A stretch of DNA of 64,000 bases from Micromussa lordhowensis (lineage: Eukaryota > Cnidaria > Anthozoa > Scleractinia > Lobophylliidae): assembly GCA_964020085.1 (NCBI GenBank), contig OZ026595.1:674501-738500 (forward strand). The letters run 5' to 3'. This document shows positions 1 through 12,100 of this stretch, piece by piece. The position numbers and the translations under genes are program-made. A model generated the notes under the pieces. The model was given only the letters and a program-made list of their open reading frames with translations. It searched no databases and was not told the DNA's origin. The first letter of the stretch is position 1, and each line of letters opens with the position of its first letter.

Positions 1-430
1 AAATAACCAATGAGCGCCTAGCGCGAGTTACTTATAATCACTTCATATCCAACAAGGGCGAATGGAATAATTGTTTTAGTAAATTCTCAAACCGGGTTTT
101 GCCGCCGATTTTTATTTCGGCCATTATAGAGGGCTGAAGTTAAAACTTTGTGCGGAAAATTTTTAAACTTGGCGCACTATTTTCCATATGACGTAAAACT
201 TGGACTATTGGTTCATAGTCTGAGTTTTTTAGCCAATCAAAAAGCTAGAAATGCATTAGTCGGAGCTGAGAATTTATTAAGTTATAATATTATTACAAAC
301 TTGTACATAGCCAAATGTTCAGGCAAAGAAACAACACTCTGGCAGTACAAAATATACTGGTTTGAAAAAACAAATAAAGCAGATTGGGGTAAAATCAAAC
401 AATAACACAATTCTACAAATGTGCATGTAC

Positions 431-3400
431 CTGCCATCATTATCCAAGGCTTTAATATTTGCAAATGCTACTGAAGATAATTCAACCAGGACAGAGTATT
501 GTCCAGCGGCAGCTGCTAAGTGAATGGGTGTCCGTCCAGAGAAGTCCTTTCCATTGACCAGGTTGTGGCTGTCACTTATTTCTAACATTACTTGACATGT
601 TGGTAAGTAGCCGTTCTATTGAACCATAAAAAGTGTCAGTTAAAAAAGCAGTTGATGTCTGCTCAATAAAAATTAGTCACACATAAATCAATCAATCAAA
701 CAGTAAAACAGTGGGTGACTTGTTTGCATCTCCACTTCCCTGTTAGCCTACACATAATTAAAATATGGCTACAGGTAAACGTAGGGAAGTACAAAACTGT
801 ACACTTCTAGGTAATATTTTACAGGTTTGGTGCATGCCTACGGAAAACAAAACTTTGCACATCTGTTAAATATAAAAAATATACTACTTCAGTACATTGT
901 CAGTACTACACCGTCTGTACAGACTGTTCTTTTAATATGGCTACCTCAGTGAGCAGGAAAGACAAACCAAATCTTGCACTGTAATTGGCTACCCAAGCGG
1001 GCAAGATGGCGCTTAATCCTGCCAGCTCGGGACTACCCGCTACATGTATGTCCTGCAAGAAAATAGTGTTCTTTTTCCATAACATACATGTAATAAACCC
1101 TTTATTGACCAAGCTTGTTTGGTTAAGATGGCTAGATATTGGCCTCTCTTTTGCATATTCATGGACCTTGATACTACAACTGTATCTTTGTCCAGAAACA
1201 GGAAAAAAAAGAACTCACGCCTGGTCAATAACCCATATATTCATGCAGAACAGTTGAAAATTTAATACCTGAGCTGCCCAATGGAGTGGCAGTTTTCCAT
1301 CAGTGTCTCGTGACAGTACATCAGCTTTCTTTTCCATTAATAACCTGACGTGACCTGTTCGACCATGGAAAGCTGCCCAATGAAGAGCAGTCATTCCCTG
1401 GAGAAAATATAATCCACATTAATTACACTTAACATTTCATTAAAAATATGCAATATGTAATGTACTGTTACCTGTACAGTACAAGTGAACCCAAGTGTGT
1501 GACCACTCAAATGCAAGTCGTACTTCATTTCTTCCATGCAGCACTGATTATTACATATAACGCAGCACTTCCATTTATAAAATAACTGAGCCACTATGCA
1601 TGCTCTCATTGGTTGATAGGTGTGTTTAGATGAGAGTATGTAAACACGGTTGTGACATTTCAGATTCGCGCATATATTTTTGAGCACCACAGGTTAACCT
1701 ACACACATACCTCATTATCCCGAGCATCTACATCTTGAAGTGACAGATGCTGCAACAGAACTTCAAGGGAACTATCAGAGCAAAGGACATGCAAATTCCG
1801 GTTAGTGCACACAGAATGAGCAAGACTGAATGATCAACAAAAATATTACTTTGTACTACCATACATTATGTAGGCAAGACTAATAGGTGAGTGAGACTGA
1901 GGTCTATTGTTTTAGGCTGAACTTATTATTATTGAAATAGGTCTATGAAACTGATGTCTCTACTCCTATGATAAATTCTTCTCATAATAATGTTTGAAAC
2001 AGCTGAGATTTGGCCACAAAATATTATAGTACTAATACTAATAATAAAAAACCAGGAGGCTCACATCACCAAAGAAAAATGTTAAATTTGGAATAGTTAA
2101 AAATATTTAAAGTTAAAAAATACAATCAATAATTAAAATTACAGGATTGAAATTAGTTTTTTTCTACGGTGTACATGTATCAGTGTGGTGAACATTTTGT
2201 TTTGATTGTTGTCCAGTTTTGAATCTTCACTTCATGTCGTAGCTAGCTTGACATAATACTTGCGTTTGAAACTTCATGTTAATGTAGGTATTTGTATATT
2301 AACTACTGCTGCAAATTGTCAGTATTAAGAAACTCATCCTTTAAGCCAGGGATTAAAAGTCTAGTTGTATTTACTCAATCAGGCTTCAAACAAGCAAATA
2401 TATCACGTAATGAAATTAAAAATAAGTAGCAAACTACTTTTCATTGCTGAAGTATGTTGCCGCATGAAGAGGAAGCCTGCCACAGTTATCGGCGATCAAA
2501 CAGTTAGCACCTTTTGCCAGTAGGTAATACAATCCATCATGCCAGCCCTAAAAAGTGAAATATTACATGTAATCCATTCTAAATTTGAAAATGATAATTT
2601 TCATGTACAGCCCGTACCAAAGTTATATCGTTATAGCAAATTTAAAAAGTCAGTCCATGAGCAAGATGAATTTTAATAGCTTTAACTAACCTTTGATGAC
2701 TGCATTGTATGCAGTGTATCTTCAATTTACAAACTATGACAACTTTCCATGGCAAAAGCAAAGGAAAACAAAACAAAACTGAGCTCGGACATACTGCACC
2801 CCCAGTGTACATTTTGTAATGGTAATGAGTCAGTAACAGTACCTGATAAGCTGCAAGTGCAACTGGAGTCCTTCCAACATTGTCACGGGTATCAATAATT
2901 GCACCAGATGTAACAAGATACTGAACGCACTCCAAGTTGTTACAACTGACAGCTTGGAACAATGGCGTCATGCCCTGGCTGTTCTTGCCTTCTAAAAGAT
3001 CTTCAAGGGAAATAAAATCTAAATTTCAACACATTAATGCATACAGGCCTTCTGACAGGGTGCGATAAAAAAACAGAAATTACGCGATATTTTCAGGGCA
3101 GATTACGCAATAAGAATGGGCTATTATGCAATAAATTATGCAAATTATGCGATTTTTTCCTCAGCTATTTTGAGCACATTCTACTAGGTTTTACAGGCCT
3201 TCTGACAGGGTGCAATAAAAAAACAGAAATTACGCGATATTTTCGGGGCAGATTACGCGATAAGAATGGGCTATTATGCGATAAATTATGCAAACTGTGC
3301 GATTTTTTCCTCAGCTATTTTGAGCATATTTTACTAGGTTTTAGAGGACGAAAACCACTTTGGGACTGCTCCAAAGACAAATTGAACATCAAGGGACAAA

Positions 3401-3794
3401 AATTAACCATCTACGGATAAACTGCGATAAAAAGGACTTGAGGTGCTTGCCCATCACGGACTTCCGGCTGCGAAAGATCATCGATCGTAGCGTTGCATCT
3501 TCAGCCTATCGTCCACGTAAAAACTGTATTCTCTTGCTCTATCTTTGGCCGTTAAATCTGGCAGAAGGTGTGATTTAACCTTTTCTGTCAAAGAAATCAC
3601 TACAAACTTATCCTCGAAGGACGTTTGTTTCGAATTTCACGAAAGAAATTACATTTTGCCATCGGAATGCAATACTGAACATCGCTTGGATCGTTACGTG
3701 GTCGATATATACTGGCAATTCTGATTGGTCAAAGCAAAGAAAGAGATGGTTTGCATTTTTCACCAATAGGCAACTCTTTAAGAATGAGACTCGT

Positions 3795-3851
<57 letters not shown>

Positions 3852-4027
3852 TGTGACAGACATTTTGGGGGCTTTTTTCAAGGTTTACGATCTTAAAAAA
3901 GGCGTGTTTATGCGGGACTTTTTAAGAAAATTGTTTATTTATGGTTGATTTTGTGAATGTGCGATCTTTTGTGAACTATGCGATTTTTTGTGAATTGTGC
4001 AATCGGATGCGATCTAAGGTCGATTGT

Positions 4028-4062
<35 letters not shown>

Positions 4063-6683
4063 AGCACATTGGTTTAATTAGAACACTGAGACAACATATT
4101 AGGGAGCCATCATCTGGCACACCCATGCCGTACAGACCTGAGATTTCAAATAAAGGTATCATTGCATGATCATTGCACCATTTCCATCTCCCATGACCGG
4201 GATATTAGCTGAGGAGTGACCAGTTCTATAATGTCTCCGTAAATACATACACTGTATAACTTGGGCCCAGTTTTTCAAAGGCTGGATAATGCCATTTACT
4301 GGATAAATCAGTTAATACAAATAATAAAAGTAATGTACAGTTTGAAAATACATGTATGTTTACCATGAACTGACCTATATCCTTCGCAATCTCCTTCTTT
4401 AATTCTTTCAAATCACCCTTCAACACAAGGTGGTGGATTAACATCACTCTTCCTGCTGTTGTTGTCTGCATCAATGGCTCACAGATGGAGCCTCCTAGTC
4501 AAATCAAATCAATTAACAATAATTTTCAACAGAACATGTACATGAATATTGTGACGGATGTCAGTCAACGGTTCAACAACAGCTCTTGAAATTGAGTTCT
4601 ATCCAAGTTTGTGTTATAGTAATATAATGTACATGTGGCTAGAGTTTTCTCCTACTAGACAGGATGTCACCATCATTTTCATAGTACAGTCAAACCCCTG
4701 TAAGGCATCCACCCTCGGGGAAATGGAAGCTGGGGGCTTCATAGGGGTTGGCTGCTTAATACATGCAGGGGCTTGTGTACTTTGAATAGTTCTTTTTTGC
4801 TTACAAGTGAATACATAGTAAGGAACCATGTCAAGACAATCATAATAAACAATAATATACATGTGTTTGAATGTTTTTTATCAGTTGTCACTTTTATTTT
4901 GGACTCAATAGTGCCTTTTCCAAACCATTTAGCCAACCTATGTGTGTTTAAATTTTGGATGGTCCCTCAACAGGGACAATGAATGCTCATTAGAGCATGC
5001 ATCACCATAAAAACACTGGTCAGTACTCAATCATTCCAGTAATATCCAATGTACAGGCCATGAACTTTTCTTACAGAAAAATAAACAAAAAATTAACTTG
5101 TCAATTTTGACAGAGAAATGCATGCCAGGAGTAATGCTTTCCCCCTGGCATACATTTCTTTGTTAGTGAGGGGTCCCATATTCTAACAAGTTATGAAACT
5201 TCGTAGATTTAATTAATTCTGCATGATTAATTGAACTACATGTACATGTAGGGAGGTGTTTTTTTGTTTATTTGAAAAGTCTGTAAAATTGTTGATATTG
5301 CGTGACATCAAAAAATCTGTCATCTGTCTTTTGCAAAGTTTACAAAAACTAATGTTGGTAGCTAGTTCAGAGCCACATAAATGTTCAAAAATTTGAAATG
5401 GTTCTGAACTACCCTACAGAATTTTGGTGAACTTAATTTGCAGGAGCCCAAAGTTGTATGTATGAGTTTCACCAATCCATTGAGCACTTGAAGTTTAAGT
5501 TAAGGGTGCTTTTAACCAGTTTTTTATCATTGCTATGGTTACTTATTATGCCATGAAGATTACCATAACTCATTTACCAATGATTGGGCATTTGTGTGAT
5601 ACCAATATTGTAATATCAGTTCACAAAGAGTGGAAGTATTGATCCAGCAAAATAATGACATGGAAAGTGCTAGAGTTTGTTCTATTTTTCTCTTTATAAT
5701 TTTCGGAAAGATTCAAATAAAAATTATTTACAATGTATTCTTCTTCAACGGCAAAATCCGAACTCCCGTTGAAGAAAGTCGATTTAATAAATAAATTACT
5801 GGAAACGGGAATGAACCTTGCTATTGAAAATTATAGCACGTAAATACAATACAACCTTAATAAATAATATGCGTAAAATTTGCCGTGAAAAACGAAATTG
5901 GTTTCGCTTATCTCAAACAAACGAAAATAATTCACTCAAAAAAAGAATGTGAAAACGGCAATTTCGGTTGCGGTGAACTAAACCTTCTCTCTGTAAGTCG
6001 TTCCTAAACACATCTTTGAAGAAATGGTCGGGAAAATTGAATTTTCCAAAACAAAGACCCCCAGGTGACATCGAAATCGCGCGCGAAGGGATTTCTGAAC
6101 TCGGAGCCGTTTTCCAGCAATTTTCCTTAGCACAATCTTTAAAAGGCTTATTTCTTCAACAGTAGTGATCGATCTTCGTCGAAACTAAACGTCTGTGAAG
6201 AATTATGAGCGAGATAAAAATTAATTGTCCTTTTTTCTTCGCATCATTAAATCGCTTGTCATTTTGCTTAACAACCAACCACACATGCAAGTTTTAATAT
6301 GCCGTACACCACGCAACGCCACATCATGAGACGAAATGAAAAGCAAATACATCGAGCATATACAGAATAACTACGTCAAACTCTATAAACTTGAAATGCC
6401 ACGGTAGAGCTAAACATCCGCTATATGTTTTTCAAAGGCGCGCATCGCTGGATTACAACATCGCTCAACAACAATCTGAATCAGCTGTGTTGTAAAATTG
6501 AAAATACACTTCGGTTATTACTTACTCGGGCGGTCTCTTGGGCCTCCGAACGACGGATTCGACATCTCTAATGACAATCAGTGTTTTCAAGCCTATCCTT
6601 GTCGATTAACCAACATCACCATGCAACACAGAACTTCTCCAACGAACAAGATATGTGAACGGATGTTCTCTGTTGTCCGCCAT
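431..6683 (-). CDS. ANKRD55: ANKRD55-like ankyrin-repeat protein, 3' part missing
   Basis: Partial gene; the C-terminal part lies beyond the left edge. Coding exons read from phase-matched splice sites: 4375-4494, 2843-3000, 2438-2547, 1711-1771, 1269-1397, 431-615, plus a tentative first exon 6620-6683 (starts MADN, phase fits). If that exon is wrong, the first usable ATG is 4471-4469. The exons encode consecutive ankyrin repeats with the usual TPLH-type turns: MTPLF, GRTPVALAA, GRLPLHAAT, GMTALHWAAFH, GKLPLHWAAQ and GRTPIHLAAAAG. The order and wording of these repeats follow vertebrate ANKRD55 closely (for example GRLPLHAAT followed by an EGMTPLHWAAFH-type repeat). ANKRD55 is a poorly characterised ankyrin scaffold linked to cilia and intraflagellar transport; that role is family knowledge, not visible here. 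The last exon ends in phase 2 with a GTACATG donor, so the gene continues leftward. Confident in the family, less in the start. Confidence 0.8.
945..1035. repeat. Dispersed repeat family, copy 1
   Basis: This stretch holds two tandem variants of a GAGC[AG]GG[CA]AAGA unit followed by TTGC[AG]CTGT[AG]ATTGG. A related copy lies at about 30774-30825 in the POLN 5' exon region. The shared core is not coding in either place, which points to an interspersed repeat. Confidence 0.5.
3045..4062. mobile_element. Non-autonomous TIR element with duplicated left end
   Basis: The element begins AGGCCTTCTGA (3045) and ends TCAGAAGGCCT (4062), an inverted pair. The left 150 bp is tandemly duplicated (3043-3192 and 3193-3342, a few mismatches), so the terminal motif occurs twice at the left. 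The interior repeats TGCGATTTTTT-like words near both ends. No transposase frame is visible; the 127-residue frame across the duplication is a by-product. It lies in the intron between the two 5'-most ankyrin exons. Superfamily and target duplication could not be settled. Confidence 0.6.
4680..4790. repeat. Probable DNA-transposon remnant
   Basis: The stretch starts ACAGTCAAACCCCTGTAAGG and continues with CACCCTCGGGG, wording seen at the ends of widespread non-autonomous DNA transposons in invertebrates (from memory, not searched). No coding frame or clear second terminus is visible. Confidence 0.3.
5114..5159. repeat. Short hairpin
   Basis: Two 16-bp arms, AGAAATGCATGCCAGG and CCTGGCATACATTTCT, face each other across a 14-bp loop with a single mismatch. 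It lies in the first intron of the ANKRD55-like gene. Confidence 0.6.
6620..6683 (-). CDS. Tentative first coding exon of the ANKRD55-like gene
   Basis: On the minus strand an ATGGCGGAC start at 6683 opens 21 codons and reaches a GTGATG donor after 6620 in phase 1. The next exon, read from an acceptor at 4494, needs exactly phase 1 to stay open into the ankyrin frame. The ATGGCG start context is typical of animal first exons. There is no homology support for these residues, so this is a proposal only. Confidence 0.4.
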
Positions 6684-9140
6684 GCACTAGCCGGATAAAG
6701 TCTTTGCTGTCTCAAACCAGCAAACCGACCATGGCGTTGAACTTCCAGAAAGCCCAAACAAAGACAACAGACAATGCCAAAATCAAGCTTAATGACTGTA
6801 GATTACATAAAGCCGCTCAAATTTATCGCACTTGTAATTGGAAGGAGATGCAAAATGAACGAGGTTTTGCTCTGTTTGGTCACACTCGATTCCCGTAATA
6901 GCAGCTGCTCGTTTTCCGATTGGTCAGCGAACAATGCCGATTGTAAACGACTCGAGACACCTGCTTGAAAATCTTACAATCTGACAGAAATACAACATGT
7001 TCGAAAAGCTGAAGAGAGAGGGCGACAATCTGTAGGAGTGCCAGTTTCGGAAACAAATGCCTCTTATGTGCGACAGCTATCTAGTGGTTTCATTGCAACA
7101 ACAGAACGAGTTTCTCTCGTACGATAAGCTGTCAGAGTTAAGCTGAAAATTAGTTGGGAAATAGGCCATCAGTTTTCTCGCTGATCTATTTTAATTTTAT
7201 ACGTGGTGATTTTACATTACAATTTTTTTGTTAGTTATATGCATCTGACAAGTAAATAAAAAATACAGCTTCGACGCAAGCACCAGTTAGTGAAGATATA
7301 AAGAAAAATCGGGTTAAATCATGTTTTGGACACACTGGGGAAGATACAATAGCTTACAATGTCTTTTTAGCTAAAGGAAATTGAAAAAAGGCCTTTTAAA
7401 GACGAGGAGTATACATTTAATTTAGAGATGCGATCGATCAGACTTCGGTTAAATAAACAGACAGATCAGTTCACAGGCATAGACTGAGTTGCTGCCAAAA
7501 CAAAATTAAATATGCAATTCAAGGGCTGAAAAGCAAGATTTAACAGAGAACATATATATTTATTTGTAGGAGAAATCGTTTTTTGTCTATAGGAACAAGC
7601 GCGTAAAATTTCCGTAGGGCAACGCTAAAACCCTCTTATTGGAAATTTTACGGTATTTACCCACCGTAAAATAAAAACAATAACGCTTTCAGACAAGCGA
7701 TATTGTTAGTATCTTGACTCAGTCGCACGAGCTTCACCCTACCTGTGTCGACCCGTATGATCACACCAAACGAACAAGCATTCGAAGAGACGCACTATAT
7801 GAGAAAGTGCTTCTGGAAGCCTGAATTTAAAGAAGTTTATTTAAAACTCCTGGGATAATCCAACAATAAATCTATTCTTAAATTAGCGTTGTCATCAAGA
7901 TAGAGTAATCAGTTGCTAAATAAATATCAGTAAAGGTGAAACTTGGTTCGTAAGAAACAAATTTTATCTCAGTGGTAGTTTGATTTTTTTTCTTTAGAAT
8001 GCTGAGATCCGTCTGGAGAGTTAAAAGCTGATATTTATCTAATCGAAGTTACGAAGATTACGGTTGTGCTGATGTTTCGACAACCTGTGCAGATGGTGTC
8101 TTCAGGACTCTTCAGAGTCAAACATAACTGACGGTCAATGACGTTTTCAAAGTCTCTTCAGGGGTAGGAGATGAAAACTGATTGGTCAGTTTCGCCATGA
8201 TGGTGGTTAAGACTCGATCGTGTAAAGATCGTAAATGGTGACTGGTAAGATAGCCAGCTTTATCATTTTCTCTCCGTTTATTTTGTTCTCAGCTCTTGAG
8301 TATCAGTTGAACGCTTGCAGACTCATCGTTCTCGTTTGTGACCCAAGTTACAAGATGAAAGAAGCTCACCTCCCTTGGTCATGAACAGCACATCAAATTC
8401 AGGGGCCAATCTGAACGATCGCTAATGACGTAACGGGGGCGTACTTAATCAACCAATCAGGACCGCCTCTTTTTTTAGAGAAACGTGCAACTTGTTACTA
8501 GGGCGGAAAAGCAAACGAAAATACGAAACTATTAATTTTCATCTTTTACCAAATTATTTTTTTCCTTGATCTGTTAAGACACAGCCCTGCGGTGAGTAAT
8601 CCCCGACATGCATGTAAGCTACACTGCCGATAAGCTGTTTTGGTCAGAAATTAGGTCAAATGATTTGCAATTTTCGTCTCTGACGTCCGTATAGGTTTTA
8701 AGGGAACAATATGCATGGAAACAAATTAACTGTATTTCACATCTTTTCACCTGGCGTTTTGTTTCCAACGAAAAAGGAAGACTGATAACCAAAAAAATTC
8801 CATTGGATATCATTGAGGGCAACGTACTGCTTCAGATACACCAGCAGGTCTGAACACATGTAATGAGGTATTTTCTGAAATACGTCTTGATTTGGAACAT
8901 TAAAAATTCTAAGGAGCACCCACAAAAGGAGGGGGGAGGGGAGGGCAAAACAACACTTCTCTAACCAAACACAAATATTCATAACTCGTTGTAACATCTA
9001 TGCCACTTTAATCACCAGTTATTCCGTCAAAAAACGTTAAAAGACTTTATAACTGAAAAATTAAATTTCTCCATTGAATAGCAAGCTAAGTTTATCGTCC
9101 CGTTTCTCGTTTCACGGGCGGCTGGAGCTGGGCACTTCAA
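6684..9140. other. Gene-poor spacer
   Basis: No frame here shows a recognisable domain, codon structure or matched splice sites. It holds AT-rich sequence. This is the spacer between the divergent/convergent neighbours ANKRD55-like (minus) and the 3' end of the astacin gene (minus); it should include the ANKRD55-like promoter near 6.7 kb and the astacin 3' UTR near 9.1 kb. Confidence 0.5.
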
Positions 9141-12100
9141 TTAACCTGAAACAGAAAAATGAAAGGGGATTAGATATGAAAACCAATAACAGACGTGTTC
9201 AAAAGCGTCAGTTGAAGAGGATATCAAACAGTACTTACTACAGAAGCCACAGGTGAACTTGCAGACCTCCTTAACATAGTCCAAGTAGTTAGGATCAGTA
9301 CACAGGCCATTCTGCTTGTACCCTGGGCAGTATTGAGGGTAGACATCTTTACAATTTCCTGAGCCACCTCCGCCTAACAGAGTATAATAATGATTATATC
9401 AGACCTGTCATAATCCTAATGTCTGCAAAAGGTAAATTCATCATTGGACAGAGAAGCTGGATCACTTCAGTCATCGGAGCATGTCTGAAGTAGGAGTAAC
9501 ACTGCCCCGCTGGATCTGATATAAAACAGGTCATGGGCTCATGAAAGGGCACCGGGCCCTTCCAGCCCAACCGGCCTTCAGTATTTATTCAGGTCTCTTG
9601 GGCAAGTACATAGCCATTACAATCAAGAAAAAGAAAACATATTCCGTGTTTCTATCGAGTTACAAAGCACGAGTGGAAGTTTGGGAGAACAAGAAATTCT
9701 TTGGGAACAGAGCCGGGGGCGAGCGATTCAACAGCTTTTTCGAGTTCTACTAGACTGGGGAAGTTATTTAAGACAAAGATCACGTAGTTCCCTATTTATA
9801 TCTTATATATTCTGTTGGGATAAGACAGTTCTGACATGGCCTGGTTATACGCCCGGTTGAAGAATGCAAACACTCCTTACTCTGCCCTCTACACTAGGTG
9901 TCTCCCCTATCAGTTACCATGGTTACTCCGACTTACCACAAAATCCGCAGGTTTTCTTGCAGACTTGCTTCACGTAATTCACATGTGTTTGACACATTCC
10001 TCGTTTCTTATAGTCAGGACAATACTGAGGATAAACGTCATTGCAATTTCCAGGTGCCTGAGTGGTGGGCTGGGGAGGCTGAGGTCCTTGAGTTGTGCCA
10101 GGGGGAGGGGGAGTAGGTGCCGCAGTAGTTCCAGGGAGGGGTGGTTGAGTTGCACCTTGAAAAAGATAATAAAGCAATGTTAATGAGTCCTAGTTGAGTT
10201 TAGGTTAAAATTTGGTGTTTGTGAAATATGTGTCGGCATTTGGCGAGCTAGGTGGCGATCTTTCACTGTTAGGGGCCAAACACGATCTTAAAACGTAATG
10301 GAATTCAAACGTACGAAAGCTGACACCATAAGAAAGGGAATTTCCGCTCGCCATTTGTTTCATTTGTCTGTCTTTTTGTTTTCATTTATCGCGCTTGAAA
10401 TGAGATGAAGCTCCCATGTTCTCACTCCCTTCAAACTAATATAATAGAGAAATCTGTTTTTATATCGCTTATAAGTTGTATTGATTCTATCTATCCTTTA
10501 AAAGACAGTTATTACCGCAGGGGTTAAAGGCTTTATGTAAAGACTGCTTCAGGTTTCCCAATATTTATTTTGATGGAAATAAAACAACATGTACCAAAGT
10601 TGTTCCGTATAGATTGATAACAGAAATGTTAATTTTAAGAAGTATAATATGCTTCCTGGGTATGGTATCAACACTTGCAGGAATCTAAGTCAAATAATGC
10701 ATCAAGCACGATAGGCTGTAACTGGGGACACCTTATACTTCGAAGCCTAGGATTAAAATCTAGTTCCTGACAGCAGTTCACAACAGTTCCTTGCCCACCT
10801 CCCCACAGTAATTTTGTCAGACAGTACTGTCTATATTTTTAAGAGGAAAGAGGCACTGTGCATGTGAGATTAAAACGTCTTCCCCCAAAAAAACTTCGTG
10901 AAAAACCAGCCAGGATCGAGCCCGAATCTCGAACCGATACAGAGTACTAGTCTAAGGCACTAATAATTACACCAGCATGTCTTATTGATAAATAACACTA
11001 TGTTATTCACCTGAACACTGATTGCACGTTCTTTTACAATGAGCATTCATCCAGATCGGATTCATTGAACATTCTCCACCCTTGCCCCAGTTCTCGCACG
11101 CCACTGGGTACAAGTCCTGACAATCTAAAAACACGAGATGTTTGTTTAATACAAATTCGCTAAGAGAAATAGAAGGGAAGAAAGTGTAAGTAGTTCTAGC
11201 AGTTGAAACGTTTTGCTTAGTACGCACTTGAGGTAATAGGGGAATTTATCAATCGTATAGGCGTTTCTAATTTCATTTAAAACTTGCATTGGTAAGAGTT
11301 CAGATTTTTAATATTAGTGTTATTAAGGTAAAAAATATTTTGTATATGAATTAACTATACGTGAGGGTTTTAGCATTAAACTGTATTTTTCTTTCTTTGG
11401 CTGGATTTCTTTTCATAATTTGATTAAATTCTTGGAAGAGACCAGTTTTTAAGTTATAAAAAGCAATTTATCTCATGGTCCTCGTGACTTTTAGAAAGCA
11501 ATCTATAAAATGGCTAAAAAATAGCGCTCACCTGAAAGTGGTTCTGCAGAACAAAAAAAAAAAGATTCAAAACGAAAGGAAAGTTAGTCAAAAGAATGAA
11601 AGTAAAGTTTAAGATAGCAGCTTTGAAATCACCATTGTTGTGTTCTAGTCACATACCACCACATGTTCTACAGCTCTTTGGACAGTTGGTGCTCATCCAC
11701 ATCAGATTGAGGCCACACTCGCCCGAGTCCCTCCATCCTGGACAGTCGTTGTATTTATCCTGACAGACACATTCTAAAAGAAAATGACATAATTAGTCTA
11801 ATTACGGCTTGAGGAGCAAAAGGACGGAAAAGATAAAAGACCTTTTCATGTACTTGTTTCTAAGAGTGCATTTTTTTGTCGTATCGCGAAAATTATATTT
11901 AGTTGCCGCAGTGATTTCTACTCGTAAAGATTTTCCATTGTAGTCGTTGAGGAAGATTCGAGAAACGAGAATTAGATTAAGTAAGCAAATATCTTGTTTT
12001 GTTGTCATTGAAGGAATTAATTAGATGTTAAACACCGTTACGCTTAGTTTAGTCGGGTACATGAAAAAGTGTCGCTTCAGTTCGTTTTGCGACATATTAT

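Noticed and set aside
1..430. Coding exon at the left edge
   Set aside because: No frame continues the ankyrin repeats from the phase 2 donor at 431; it is intron.
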